DNA of 64,000 nt from Xanthomonas sacchari (lineage in GTDB: Bacteria; Pseudomonadota; Gammaproteobacteria; Xanthomonadales; Xanthomonadaceae), in assembly GCF_024266585.1 (NCBI RefSeq), contig NZ_CP100647.1, positions 1,717,001 through 1,781,000 on the forward strand, given 5' to 3'. Position numbers and translations under genes: made by a program. Below, one piece after another: positions 17,896-27,774 of this stretch (the first letter of the stretch is position 1; every line of letters begins with the position of its first letter). Under the pieces are notes generated by a model. It saw nothing but the letters and a program-made list of their open reading frames with translations, was not told the origin of the DNA and made no database searches.

Positions 17896-19905
17896 ATGTC
17901 TTTAGCCCATGCAAGCACCGAAGCGCTCAGCGAAGGCGGTGCGCTTGCGCGCCAGCTCGATGCGTTCGTGCCGCGGCCGGCGCAGTTGCGGTTGACCGCG
18001 GCGATCGCCGAGGCGTTCGAGCAGCGCGACGTGCTGCTTGCCGAGGCCGGCACCGGCACCGGCAAGACCTATGCGTATCTGGTCCCGGCGTTGCTGTCGG
18101 GGCTGAAGACCATCGTCTCCACCGGCACCCGCGCGCTGCAGGACCAGCTCTACCACCGCGATCTGCCGCGGGTGCGGGCGGCGCTGGGCGTGGGCCTGAG
18201 CAGCGCGCTGCTGAAGGGGCGCGCCAACTACCTGTGCAAGTACCGCCTGCAGCAGGCCCGCGGCGAGCCGCGCTTCACCGCGCGCGAGCAGGTCGCGCAG
18301 TTCCAGCGCATCGTCGCCTGGAGCGGGCGCACCCGCTTCGGCGACATCGCCGAGCTGGACGCGCTGGCCGACGATTCGCCGCTGCTGCCGCTGGTCACCT
18401 CCACCGTGGACAACTGCCTGGGCACCGAGTGCCCGTTCTGGGGCGAGTGCTTCGTGGTGCAGGCGCGGCAGCGCGCGCAGGCGGCCGACCTGGTGGTGGT
18501 CAACCACCACCTGCTGCTGGCCGACCTGGCGCTGAAGCAGGAGGGCTTCGGCGAGATCCTGCCCGGCGCGCAGGCCTTCGTGATCGATGAGGCGCACCAG
18601 TTGCCGGAGCTGGCGGCGAATTTCTTCGGCGAAGGCTTCGGCATGCGCCCGCTGCAGGAACTGGCGCGCGACTGCCTGGCCGAGAGCCGCCAGGTCGCCG
18701 GCGCGCTGGCCAGCCTGCAGGCGCCGGCGCAGGCGCTGGAGCAGACCCTGCGCGAACTGCGCGCGGCGATGGAGGGGCTGCCGGCGCGCGGCACGCAGTG
18801 GCGGCTGCTGGCCAAGCCGCAGGTGCGCGACGGCTTCGATGCGTTGCTGGCCGATCTGGCACGGCTGCAGGAGCCGCTGGCGGTGCTGCGCGAGGCCTCG
18901 CCCGGGTTCGACGCCTGCGCGGCGCGTGCGCGCGAACTGCGCACGCGGTTGGGCCGCTGGCTCGGCGAGGATGCGCCGATTCCGGATTTCGAGGCCGAGC
19001 CGGAACCGGATGCGCCGTCCAACGACGTGCTGTGGTACGAGCTGACCCCGCGCGGCTTTCGCTGCCAGCGCACGCCGCTGGACGTGTCCGCGCCGCTGCG
19101 CGCGCACCGCGAGGCCTCGCACGCGGCCTGGGTGTTCACCTCGGCGACGCTGGCGGTGAAGGGCGAGTTCGAACACATCGCCACCCGCCTGGGCCTGAGC
19201 GACCCGATGACCCTGCTGCAGCCCAGCCCGTTCGACTGGGCGCGGCAGGCGCTGTGCTACCTGCCGGCGCTACCGGATCCTGCGGCGCGCGGCTTCGGCA
19301 CCGCGCTGATCGCCGCGCTGCAGCCGGTGCTGGAGGCCTCGCAGGGCCGCGCCTTCCTGCTGTTCGCCTCGCACCGCGCGCTGCGCGAGGCGGCCGAGGC
19401 GCTGCGCGACAGTCCCTGGCCGCTGTTCGTGCAGGGCGAGGCGCCGCGCGCGACCCTGCTGCAACGCTTCCGCGCCTCCGGCAACGGCGTGCTGCTCGGC
19501 TCGGCCAGTTTTCGCGAGGGCGTGGACGTGGTCGGCGATGCGCTGAGCGTGGTGGTGATCGACAAGCTGCCGTTCGCCGCGCCCGACGATCCGGTGTTCG
19601 AGGCGCGCCTGGACGCGATCCGCCGCGACGGCGGCAACCCGTTCCGCGACGAGCAATTGCCGCAGGCGGTGATCGCCCTCAAGCAGGGCGTGGGCCGCCT
19701 GATCCGCAGCGAGCGCGACCGCGGCGTGCTGGTGCTGTGCGACCCGCGCCTGCTGTCCAAGTCCTACGGCCGCACCTTCCTGGAGTCGCTGCCGCCGTTC
19801 GCGCGTACCCGCGACGTGGAGGACGTGCGCCAGTTCTTCGCTACCGAGGCCCCAGCGCTAGGCGATAATCCCGAAGCGGCGCCGCCAGCGGCCGCGTCCG
19901 ACTAG
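17896..19905 (+). CDS. DinG/YoaA-family ATP-dependent Fe-S DNA helicase
   Basis: This is a superfamily 2 XPD-like 5'-3' DNA helicase thought to act in DNA repair. The 669-aa protein has Walker A AGTGTGKTYAY (K57), the DEAH box (D231-E-A-H) and C-terminal motif V/VI segments (SFREGVDVVGD, QGVGRLIRSERDRGVLVLCD). Four cysteines of the Fe-S cluster are visible (NYLCKYR, NCLGTECPFWGEC). Family features favour YoaA over the longer DinG. No Shine-Dalgarno is evident because the start is abutted by the CCATTCCC repeat; ATG 17908 is an alternative. Confidence 0.88.
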   Translation: MSLAHASTEALSEGGALARQLDAFVPRPAQLRLTAAIAEAFEQRDVLLAEAGTGTGKTYAYLVPALLSGLKTIVSTGTRALQDQLYHRDLPRVRAALGVGLSSALLKGRANYLCKYRLQQARGEPRFTAREQVAQFQRIVAWSGRTRFGDIAELDALADDSPLLPLVTSTVDNCLGTECPFWGECFVVQARQRAQAADLVVVNHHLLLADLALKQEGFGEILPGAQAFVIDEAHQLPELAANFFGEGFGMRPLQELARDCLAESRQVAGALASLQAPAQALEQTLRELRAAMEGLPARGTQWRLLAKPQVRDGFDALLADLARLQEPLAVLREASPGFDACAARARELRTRLGRWLGEDAPIPDFEAEPEPDAPSNDVLWYELTPRGFRCQRTPLDVSAPLRAHREASHAAWVFTSATLAVKGEFEHIATRLGLSDPMTLLQPSPFDWARQALCYLPALPDPAARGFGTALIAALQPVLEASQGRAFLLFASHRALREAAEALRDSPWPLFVQGEAPRATLLQRFRASGNGVLLGSASFREGVDVVGDALSVVVIDKLPFAAPDDPVFEARLDAIRRDGGNPFRDEQLPQAVIALKQGVGRLIRSERDRGVLVLCDPRLLSKSYGRTFLESLPPFARTRDVEDVRQFFATEAPALGDNPEAAPPAAASD

Positions 19906-19924
19906 CCGACGCACGGCCGTTGCT

Positions 19925-19965
19925 CTTTCGATTCCCCAATCCCGATTCCCGAATCCCGGCTTCCC
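19925..19965. repeat. GATTCCC repeat tract abutting tsaB start
   Basis: The 41 bases between the helicase stop and the tsaB ATG are made almost entirely of GATTCCCCAATCCCGATTCC words. This occupies the place where a ribosome-binding site would be expected. It belongs to the same word family as the tracts near 1500, 1900 and 17740-17895. Confidence 0.5.
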
Positions 19966-20670
19966 ATGAACCTCCTCGCCTTCGAAACCTCCACCGAAGC
20001 CTGTTCCGTCGCCGTCCAGGTCGGCGACCGCGTGCTGGAGCGCTTCGAACTGGCGCCGCGGCGGCATGCCGAGCTGGCGCTGCCGTGGGCCGAGCAACTG
20101 CTGGCCGAGGCCGGGATCGGCCGCCGCCAGCTCGATGCGGTGGCCTTCGGCCGCGGCCCCGGCGCGTTCACCGGGGTGCGCCTGGCGATCGCGGTGGCGC
20201 AGGGCATCGCCCTGGCCCTGGACCTGCCGGTGCTGCCGGTGTCCACGTTGCAGGTGCTGGCGCAGCGCGCGCCGGCCGACGCGCCGCGGGTGCTGGCGGC
20301 GATCGATGCGCGCATGGGCGAGGTCTACACCGCCGCGTACGCGCGGCAGGCCGACGGCCGTCTGTTGGCGCTGACCGAGGAACAGGTGCTGAGCCCGGAG
20401 GCCTTCGTGTTGCCGGAGCCGGATGCGGCCTGGAGCGCGGTCGGCACCGGCCTGGCGGCGGTCGACGCCACCCTGCAGCGCCGTTTCGGCGCGCACTGGC
20501 GCAGCGTCGATGCGCAGGCGCTGCCGCATGCCGCCGACGTGCTGACCCTGGCCACGGCCGCGTACGCGCGCGGCGAGGCGATCGCGCCGGAACGCGCCGA
20601 GCCGGCCTACCTGCGCGACAACGTGGCCCTGACCCTGGCCGAGCAACAGGCGCAGCGGGCCGCGCGATGA
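19966..20670 (+). CDS. tsaB: tRNA t6A37 threonylcarbamoyladenosine synthesis protein TsaB
   Basis: TsaB partners TsaD and TsaE to transfer threonylcarbamoyl to A37 of ANN-decoding tRNAs. The 234-aa protein begins MNLLAFETSTEACSVAVQVG and has the ASKHA-fold signatures AFGRGPGAFTGVRLAIAVAQ and VLAAIDARMGEVYTAAY. As expected for TsaB it lacks the full metal-binding site of TsaD. Its stop overlaps the next ATG by 4 bp (ATGA), coupling it to an ADP-ribosylglycohydrolase. Confidence 0.94.
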   Translation: MNLLAFETSTEACSVAVQVGDRVLERFELAPRRHAELALPWAEQLLAEAGIGRRQLDAVAFGRGPGAFTGVRLAIAVAQGIALALDLPVLPVSTLQVLAQRAPADAPRVLAAIDARMGEVYTAAYARQADGRLLALTEEQVLSPEAFVLPEPDAAWSAVGTGLAAVDATLQRRFGAHWRSVDAQALPHAADVLTLATAAYARGEAIAPERAEPAYLRDNVALTLAEQQAQRAAR

Positions 20671-21587
20671 GCGGCGGCGTGGCGCCCAGCGACCGCTTCC
20701 GCGGGTGCCTGCTGGGGCTGGCGGTGGGCGACGCGCTGGGGACGACCCTGGAATTCAAGGCGCCCGGCAGTTTCGCGCCGATCGACGACATGATCGGCGG
20801 CGGCCCGTTCGAGCTGCAGCCGGGGCAGTGGACCGACGACACCTCGATGGCGTTGTGCCTGGCCCACAGCCTGCTGTACCGGCAGGGCTTCGACGCGGCC
20901 GACCAGATGAACCGTTATTGCAACTGGTACCGGCACGGCTACCTGAGCAGCACCGGGGTGTGCTTCGACATCGGCAACACCGTGCGCGCCGCGCTGGAGC
21001 GTTACCTGCAGGGCGGGCCGGCGTTCAGCGGCAGCGACGATCCGCGCGCGGCCGGCAACGGCGCGTTGATGCGGCTGGCGCCGGTGGCGATGTTCTATGC
21101 GCAGCGTCCGGACGAACTGGCCGAGCGCGCCGCCGACAGCTCGCGCACCACCCATGCCGCGGCCGAGGCGCTGGATGCCAGCCGGTTGTTCGCGTTCCAG
21201 TTGCGTGCCGCGTTGCTGGGCGAGGACCGCGCGCAGGTGCTGCGGGCGCCCGGCGCGCCGCCGATGCAGACCCCGGCGCTGCGTGCGCTGGCCGTGCGCG
21301 ACCACGCGGCGGTGCCGGTGGCGCAGATCCGCGGCACCGGTTATGTGGTCGATGCGCTGTCGGCGGCGCTGTGGTGCTTCGCCACCACCGACAGTTTCGC
21401 CGCGGCGGTATTGCGCGCGGCCAATCTTGGCGACGATGCCGATACCACCGCGGCGATCTGCGGGCAGTTGGCCGGCGCCTTCTACGGCGTCGACGGGATT
21501 CCCGCGGCCTGGCGCGAACGGGTCCAGGACGCGGCGGAGATCGTGGCGCTCGCCGACCGGTTGCACGCCGCTACGGTCGTCGGTTGA
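20667..21587 (+). CDS. ADP-ribosylglycohydrolase (DraG/ARH family)
   Basis: The predicted 306-aa cytosolic hydrolase removes ADP-ribose from proteins or small molecules, using two divalent metals. Conserved metal ligands appear as GQWTDDTSMALCLAHSLL near the N-terminus and LGDDADTTAAICGQLAGAFYG near the C-terminus; the N-terminal FRGCLLGLAVGDALG is also diagnostic. It is translationally coupled to tsaB (ATGA overlap), an unusual partner. The substrate cannot be inferred from sequence. Length is normal for the family. Confidence 0.9.
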   Translation: MSGGVAPSDRFRGCLLGLAVGDALGTTLEFKAPGSFAPIDDMIGGGPFELQPGQWTDDTSMALCLAHSLLYRQGFDAADQMNRYCNWYRHGYLSSTGVCFDIGNTVRAALERYLQGGPAFSGSDDPRAAGNGALMRLAPVAMFYAQRPDELAERAADSSRTTHAAAEALDASRLFAFQLRAALLGEDRAQVLRAPGAPPMQTPALRALAVRDHAAVPVAQIRGTGYVVDALSAALWCFATTDSFAAAVLRAANLGDDADTTAAICGQLAGAFYGVDGIPAAWRERVQDAAEIVALADRLHAATVVG

Positions 21588-21600
21588 CCCTTGCCGCAGG

Positions 21601-21622
21601 CGCCGGCCTTCCATGGCCGGCG
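21601..21622. terminator. Hairpin between convergent genes
   Basis: CGCCGGCC (21601-21608) and GGCCGGCG (21615-21622) form a perfect 8-bp GC stem with a 6-nt loop. It lies midway between the convergent ADP-ribosylglycohydrolase and TonB-dependent receptor genes. There is no T-run on either side, so intrinsic termination is plausible but weakly supported. Confidence 0.4.
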
Positions 21623-21646
21623 TCCTTGGGACTGCCGCGCAGCGGA

Positions 21647-24643
21647 TCAGTAGTCGTAGCTGACGCTCAGGCGCAGCGAACGCGGCGCCTGGCGCAGGAG
21701 TGCCGCGCCATACACCGGGTCCGCGTTACCCGGGTCCGACTCCGAGTACGGGTACTTCCACAGCGTGGCCTGGCCGTTGAAGACGTTGAACACGTCCAGG
21801 GTGAAGGCCAGTTTGCGGTCGGCGTAGGCCGGCCGCCACGAGACCCCGAGATCGAGCTGCTGCAGCCACGGCAGACGGCCCTGGCTGCCCGGAGGCGCCG
21901 GCTGGCCCTGGTAGTAGTGATAGGCGATGCCGTAGCCGGAGGGGTCGCTGTGGTCCGGGCCGTAGGAGCCCAACGCGCTGAACGGCGAACCGGAGATCAG
22001 CTTGAGATTGGCCGACACCAGCCACGCCGGGTTGATCTGGTAGTAGCCGTAGAACTTGACCTGATGGGTGTGGTCGTTGCTCTGCGGGCCGTTGGTGTGC
22101 TCCATCAACTGCGCGAAGTCCCAGGCCTGGGTGGTGGACACCGCGGTCTGGCCGATGCCCGACAGCAACTGGCCCTCGGTGGTGCCGTAGCTGCGCGACC
22201 AGGTGTAGTCGAGGCGGCCGTACCAGCGTTGGTCGAACGGGTGCTCCAGCGACAGGTTGAGCCCGTAGTAGTTGCGCTTGAACGCGGGGAAGCCGAACTG
22301 CGCATTGGTCAGCGGCACCTTGACGTAGTTGCCCGAGGTGTCGACCAGGGTGAAGGTGTTGGCCCGGCCCGGGTTGATCAGCCAGCAGCTGACCGGATTC
22401 CTGGCCAGGGTCACCGTGTGCCCTTGCGCCGCGGCGGCGGCGAACACGGTATCGCTGTCGCAGTAGTCGTCCACGCCGCTGCGCAGGACGCGGTAGGTGC
22501 CCTTGGCGCCGTAGACCCAGCTGTCGCCCCAGGCCTTGGTGAAGCCGAGGATGAACTCGTCCTGGAACGAGGGCTTGATGCCCCGTGTGGCGACGGTCTT
22601 GGGATCGGGCAGGATGCCGTAGTTGTTGTTGGCCGAGACCGCGCCGGAGATCTGGGTCAGGCCGGTGGGATAGCCGTTGGCGTCGATGCCGCCGTAGGTG
22701 TAGTAGGTGGAGGTGGCCAGGGTGGCGCCGGCGGCGTTGAACGCCGGATTCAGCGGCAGCGCCAGGTAGTAGCGGCCGGCGTTGCCGTAGACCTTGAAGC
22801 GCGCATCGCCGTCGACGTCCCAGCTGAAACCCAGCCGCGGCGCCCATTGCCCGCTGGTTTGCTTGATGTAGGGCGCGCCGTCGCGGTTGTAGTTGGTGAA
22901 CTGGTCCAGGCGCAGGCCGAGGTTGAGCAGCAACCGGTCGGTGACCTGCCAGTTGTCCTCCACGTACTGCGCGCGCTGCGCCGCGCGCACCGAGGCCAGC
23001 GCGCTGTAGATGTACTTGCGCACGTAGTAGCCGTCCTGGCCGTTGGGATAGCCGCCGGTGGCCGGCACGCCGAGGCCGGTATTGATCGGCACGTTGGGGT
23101 TGGCCTGGCCGTAGATCCAGTAGTAGCCGTCGCCCGAGGCCACCGAGCCGCGGTTGAGCGCGCGCGCGTTCTGGTTGTCGATGCCGATGGTGATGCTGTG
23201 CGCGCCGATGGCGTAGTTCAGGTCCAGGCGCAGATTGTCGGTGCGGTTGCCGCGCGCGGGGTCGATCAGCAGCGAGGTGGTCTGCGCATTGGTGATCGGG
23301 GTGCCGCCGGTGTAGGCCGGATTCTGGAACGCGGGGCTGGACACATAGGTCAGCGTCCCGTTGTAGTTGGGATTGCGGCTGTAGTCGTCGGTGCGCTGTT
23401 GGCCGTACAGGGCGCTGAAGGTCAGGCGGTCGGTGAGGTAGCCGGTGTACTTGGCGCTCCACAGGTCGCCGCCGGTCTTGGTGGTGTCGGCAGCGCCGCG
23501 CAGGGCGCCGATGTCGCGGCCGCTGTACTGGTAGTACTTGCCGCGGGTGACGTAGCGGCTGGAGGCGCCGGTGATTTCCAGTAGCTGGCTGTCGCTGATG
23601 TTCCAGTCCAGCTTGGCGTACCAGCTCGGCCGACGGTACTGGTAGTCGTAGTAGTACGGCCCCGGCGTGGTCTCGCGTGCGCCGTAGAAGCGGTCGCCGT
23701 CCTGGCGCTGCAGTTCGTAGGCGCCGAAGAAGAACAGCCGGTCCTGGATCAGCGGGCCGCCGGCGTAGACGCTCTGGGTGCTGAGGGTGGAGCCGCTCTT
23801 GCTGTCCGGGCGGTACAGCGCGCCGTTGCCGGGCGCGTACACGTCCTTCGGCGCCGAGCGCAGGCCGTCCGGCTCCCAGGTCGCCTGGCCACCGAAATGC
23901 CATTCGTTGCTGCCGCGCTTGCCGACCGCGTTGATCACGCCGCCGTCGGAACGGCCGTACTTGGCGCTGTAGCCGCCGGTGTAGACCTCCAACTGGTCGA
24001 TGCTGCCGTAGGGCAGGGTCAGCCCGCCGAGGCCGCGTAGCGGGTCGGTGGTGTTGAAGCCATTGATGTAGTACGCGTTCTCCGCGGCGGAGGCGCCGCC
24101 GAAGCTGAGCAACTGCGCGCCGGTGGGGCCGATGTAGGTGCCGCTGCCGCTGTTGCCGGCCACGCCGGGCGCCAGTTGCGCGATGGCCTCGGCCGAGCGG
24201 CCCAGCGGCAGGCGCTGTAGCTGTTCGGCATTGATCACGGTACGCGAATCCACGCTGCTCACGTCGATCGCGGCGGCGGCGCGGTCGGCACTGACCTGGA
24301 CGCCGGCCAGGCTGGTGACCGGGGCGAAGGACACGTCGGTGACGGCACCGACGGTGAGGCCGACGCCGTCGCGACTGCCCAGCACGCGGCCGTCGGCGCC
24401 CTTGGCGATGATGGTGTAGGTGCCCAGCGGCAACTGGCCGACGCTGTAGCGGCCGCGCGCGTCCACGGCGACCTCGCGGCTGAGGCCGCTGTCGCTGCGG
24501 ACCAGGATGCGTTGGGTATCGGCTGGCGCCTGCCCGGCAACGGTGCCGGTGGTGGACTGGGCCTGGGCCGGGGGCAGGGCGAGGGCGGCACTCAGTGCCA
24601 GGGCGAGCAGGGCGGGCCTGCGGATGGAACGATGGTTGTGCAT
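21647..24643 (-). CDS. Oar-like TonB-dependent outer-membrane receptor
   Basis: The predicted 998-aa protein has a Sec signal peptide (ALLALALSAALALPPAQAQ). A carboxypeptidase-regulatory-like beta domain (about 35-115; GRYSVGQLPLGTYTIIAKG) is followed by a plug domain (SVDSRTVINAEQLQRLPLGR; GSIDQLEVYTGGYSAKYGRS) and a long beta barrel rich in Tyr, Trp and Asn that ends in SVSYDY, an aromatic C-terminus typical of BAM substrates. The start ATG 24643 directly precedes the signal peptide; a longer upstream frame runs into repeats. The ligand is unknown. A TonB gene lies 640 bp upstream on the same strand. Confidence 0.9.
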   Translation of the reverse strand: MHNHRSIRRPALLALALSAALALPPAQAQSTTGTVAGQAPADTQRILVRSDSGLSREVAVDARGRYSVGQLPLGTYTIIAKGADGRVLGSRDGVGLTVGAVTDVSFAPVTSLAGVQVSADRAAAAIDVSSVDSRTVINAEQLQRLPLGRSAEAIAQLAPGVAGNSGSGTYIGPTGAQLLSFGGASAAENAYYINGFNTTDPLRGLGGLTLPYGSIDQLEVYTGGYSAKYGRSDGGVINAVGKRGSNEWHFGGQATWEPDGLRSAPKDVYAPGNGALYRPDSKSGSTLSTQSVYAGGPLIQDRLFFFGAYELQRQDGDRFYGARETTPGPYYYDYQYRRPSWYAKLDWNISDSQLLEITGASSRYVTRGKYYQYSGRDIGALRGAADTTKTGGDLWSAKYTGYLTDRLTFSALYGQQRTDDYSRNPNYNGTLTYVSSPAFQNPAYTGGTPITNAQTTSLLIDPARGNRTDNLRLDLNYAIGAHSITIGIDNQNARALNRGSVASGDGYYWIYGQANPNVPINTGLGVPATGGYPNGQDGYYVRKYIYSALASVRAAQRAQYVEDNWQVTDRLLLNLGLRLDQFTNYNRDGAPYIKQTSGQWAPRLGFSWDVDGDARFKVYGNAGRYYLALPLNPAFNAAGATLATSTYYTYGGIDANGYPTGLTQISGAVSANNNYGILPDPKTVATRGIKPSFQDEFILGFTKAWGDSWVYGAKGTYRVLRSGVDDYCDSDTVFAAAAAQGHTVTLARNPVSCWLINPGRANTFTLVDTSGNYVKVPLTNAQFGFPAFKRNYYGLNLSLEHPFDQRWYGRLDYTWSRSYGTTEGQLLSGIGQTAVSTTQAWDFAQLMEHTNGPQSNDHTHQVKFYGYYQINPAWLVSANLKLISGSPFSALGSYGPDHSDPSGYGIAYHYYQGQPAPPGSQGRLPWLQQLDLGVSWRPAYADRKLAFTLDVFNVFNGQATLWKYPYSESDPGNADPVYGAALLRQAPRSLRLSVSYDY

Positions 24644-24837
24644 GCGGAAGGCGACTCGGGTGGTGGGGGCGGGGGCCCGCCGCGCCGACTCGAATCTGCC
24701 CGTCCTGGATGATGCGGTGTGCGCGGTAACGTTCCCCCGCTCCATTAACCTTAATGCGACGCCATCACAGAAATGCCGCGTCGTTATGTCCGCGGCAGCA
24801 ATGGTTATGTCCTTCGCCGCCGGGGACTTGCGTGTGG

Positions 24838-25257
24838 GAGAGGGGCTAGCGCTTTTCCTTCTCCCACCGGGAGAAGGTGCCCCGAAGGGGCGGATGAGGG
24901 TCCGGGCGCAGCCTCGTGCACCCAAACACGGCGAGTCGCTGCGCGCCGGACCCTCACCCCAACCCCTCTCCCGGCGGGAGAGGGGCTAGCGCGGTTCCTT
25001 CTCCCACCGGGAGAAGGTGCCCCGCAGGGGCGGATGAGGGTACGGGCGCAGCCTCGTACACCCAAGCACCGCGAGTCGCTGCGCGCCGGACCCTCACCCC
25101 AACCCCTCTCCCGGTGGGAGAGGGGCTAGCGCGCTTTCTTCTCCCACCGGGAGAAGGTGCCCCGCAGGGGCGGATGAGGGTACGGGCGCAGCCTCGTGCA
25201 CCCAAGCACCGCGAGACGCTGCGCGCCGGACCCTCACCCCAGCTCCTCTCCCGGTGG
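24838..25257. repeat. Three tandem copies of a 140-bp unit
   Basis: The unit begins GAGAGGGGCTAGCGC at 24838, 24978 and 25118, and a fourth truncated start (GAGAGGGGC) lies at 25258, so the period is exactly 140 bp over three copies. Each unit contains the palindrome CTTCTCCCACCGGGAGAAG, a GGGGCGGATGAGGGT box and CCCTCACCCCAACCCCTCTC. Copies differ at only a few bases, suggesting recent amplification or gene conversion. A partial relative (GGGAGAGGGGGTGGGGGTGA) lies near 50321. No gene is seen in 24644-25284 apart from this array. Confidence 0.85.
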
Positions 25258-25284
25258 GAGAGGGGCCGCCGATCTGCTCGCCGC

Positions 25285-26162
25285 TCAGCGGTCGTCGACC
25301 AGGCTGCCGCCGGGCAGGAACACCCAGGTGCGGGTGACCTGCAGGATGTCGATGTTGTCGTCGGTGCGGGGCAGCGGCGGGAACGGCTGCGCCAGTTGCA
25401 CGATCCGCAATGCGGCGGCGTCGAGCATCGGCACGCCGCTGGAGCGCAGGATGCGGCTGCTTTCCAGGCTGCCGTCGCGGCGCACGCCGACGCTGATCAC
25501 CACCTGGCCGCCGAGCCGGCGCCGCCGCGCTTCGTCGGGATAGTTGAGGTTGCCGACGCGCTCGGCGCGGTCGACCCAGGCGCGCAGGTAGTTGGCGTAG
25601 GCGTATTCGCGGGTGCTGGCGGAGACGAACTTGCGGTTGGGGCGCTTGGCGTACTGCTCCGAGCGCAGGTGCACCTCGGCGGCCAGTCGCGCCATCTCGG
25701 CATCGCGCTGTTCGCGCTGCGCGTCCACCGGCCGCAGCGGGTCGTCGGTGCGCGGCTGGGTCTGCGCCGCCGGCAGCGGCTGTTCGCCGCGCGCGCTGCT
25801 GACCACACGCGGGGTCGGTTCCGGCGCGGCCGCCGCGGTCTGCGCGCGCAGCGCCTGCGGCGCCAGGCCGTCCTGGCGCTGCGGTACCACGCCCGGCTGG
25901 CTGTCGCGCGGACGCTGGGGTTTGTCGTGGTCGCCACCGCCCTGCTGGTTGGCCTGGGCCAGGAAGTCGGCCTGTTTCGGGGTCAGCGGGGTGCTGGTCT
26001 GGCTGAAGATCACGTCCAGGGTCGGCACCAGCGGCGCATCGTCGTCGATCGCGAAGCCCACGCCGAGGATCAGCAGGCCGTGCACGATCAGCGACAGCAC
26101 CAGGGTGGCGCTGAGCCGTTCGCGCTCGCCGATGCGCGGCGCGGGCGTCGCGGCCGCCGCGC

Positions 26163-26166
<4 letters not shown>
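25285..26166 (-). CDS. tonB: TonB-family energy transducer of the Pil-Chp neighbourhood
   Basis: The predicted protein has 293 aa, a single N-terminal TM helix (TLVLSLIVHGLLILGVGFAI), a Pro/Gln-rich periplasmic linker and a C-terminal TonB domain (NLNYPDEARRRRLGGQVVIS; RDGSLESSRILRSSG; LDAAALRIVQLAQPFPPLP). It would couple the proton-motive force to outer-membrane transport. ATG 26166 overlaps the gshB stop (ATGA). The order tonB-gshB followed by divergent pilG matches the Pseudomonas aeruginosa tonB3 locus, where this TonB has been tied to twitching motility. Coupling to pili is therefore more likely than to the nearby receptor, though neither is shown. Confidence 0.9.
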
Positions 26167-27113
<947 letters not shown>

Positions 27114-27270
27114 GGGGGCACCTGAGAGACTGAGCGGAAGATGGTAGCGGGTCGGCGGGGGCGCCGCGCACCGGTGGGCGGGCGCGGCTGCGCGGTGTCG
27201 CACGCCATGGGCCAAACTGTGACATAGTTTGTGCGGTTACGTGGTTCAATGCGGACCCGCGGCGGCGGCC

Positions 27271-27301
27271 TTGACAGTCGCAGCGGGTCTTGGGATACAT
27301 G
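27271..27301 (+). promoter_or_regulatory. Candidate sigma-70 promoter of the pil-chp operon
   Basis: A perfect -35 TTGACA (27271-27276) is followed after 17-18 bp by GATACAT as a -10 candidate (27294-27300). A transcript starting near 27307 would leave about 50 nt before the pilG ATG at 27356, which argues against the upstream in-frame start at 27290 because that lies before the predicted transcription start. The -10 match is weak. Confidence 0.4.
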
Positions 27302-27355
27302 GCGTTTCGCAGCGAAGCCGGATCCGATGAAGCGTCGCGCGCTTGGGGGCAGGTG

Positions 27356-27757
27356 ATGAGTGAAAACACGACTGCGGGTGGGGAGCTCGCAGGCTTGCGG
27401 GTGATGGTGATCGACGATTCGAAAACGATCCGTCGTACCGCCGAAACGTTGCTGAAGCGCGAAGGGTGCGAAGTGGTGACGGCGACCGACGGCTTCGAGG
27501 CCCTGGCCAAGATCGCCGATCAGCAGCCGCAGATCATCTTCGTGGACATCATGATGCCGCGGCTGGACGGCTATCAGACCTGCGCGCTGATCAAGGGCAA
27601 CCAGCTGTTCAAGGCCACACCGGTGATCATGCTGTCCTCCAAGGACGGCCTGTTCGACAAGGCGCGCGGGCGCATCGTCGGTTCCGAGCACTACCTCACC
27701 AAACCCTTTACACGCGAAGAGCTGCTGGGCGCGATCCGTACATACGTCAACGCCTGA
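27356..27757 (+). CDS. pilG: Twitching motility response regulator PilG
   Basis: PilG is a single-domain CheY-like receiver that controls type IV pilus extension downstream of the Chp kinase. The 133-aa protein has the acidic pair in MVIDDSKTIRR, the phospho-acceptor D64 in FVDIMMPRLDGY, the Thr/Ser switch MLSSKDG and the conserved Lys in HYLTKPFTREEL. The start at ATG 27356 gives the family's usual length; an in-frame codon at 27290 would add 22 unrelated residues. It is the first gene of the pil-chp operon. Confidence 0.94.
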   Translation: MSENTTAGGELAGLRVMVIDDSKTIRRTAETLLKREGCEVVTATDGFEALAKIADQQPQIIFVDIMMPRLDGYQTCALIKGNQLFKATPVIMLSSKDGLFDKARGRIVGSEHYLTKPFTREELLGAIRTYVNA

Positions 27758-27774
27758 CCAGGGGGAAAGGCAGC

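Noticed and set aside
14744-17914. Antisense open frame of about 1056 codons over mrcB and the lipoprotein
   Set aside because: Opposite to an intact PBP1b with all active-site motifs; no domain in the antisense product.
24644-24925. Upstream extension of the TonB-dependent receptor
   Set aside because: The signal peptide starts at ATG 24643 and the extension runs into the 140-bp repeats.
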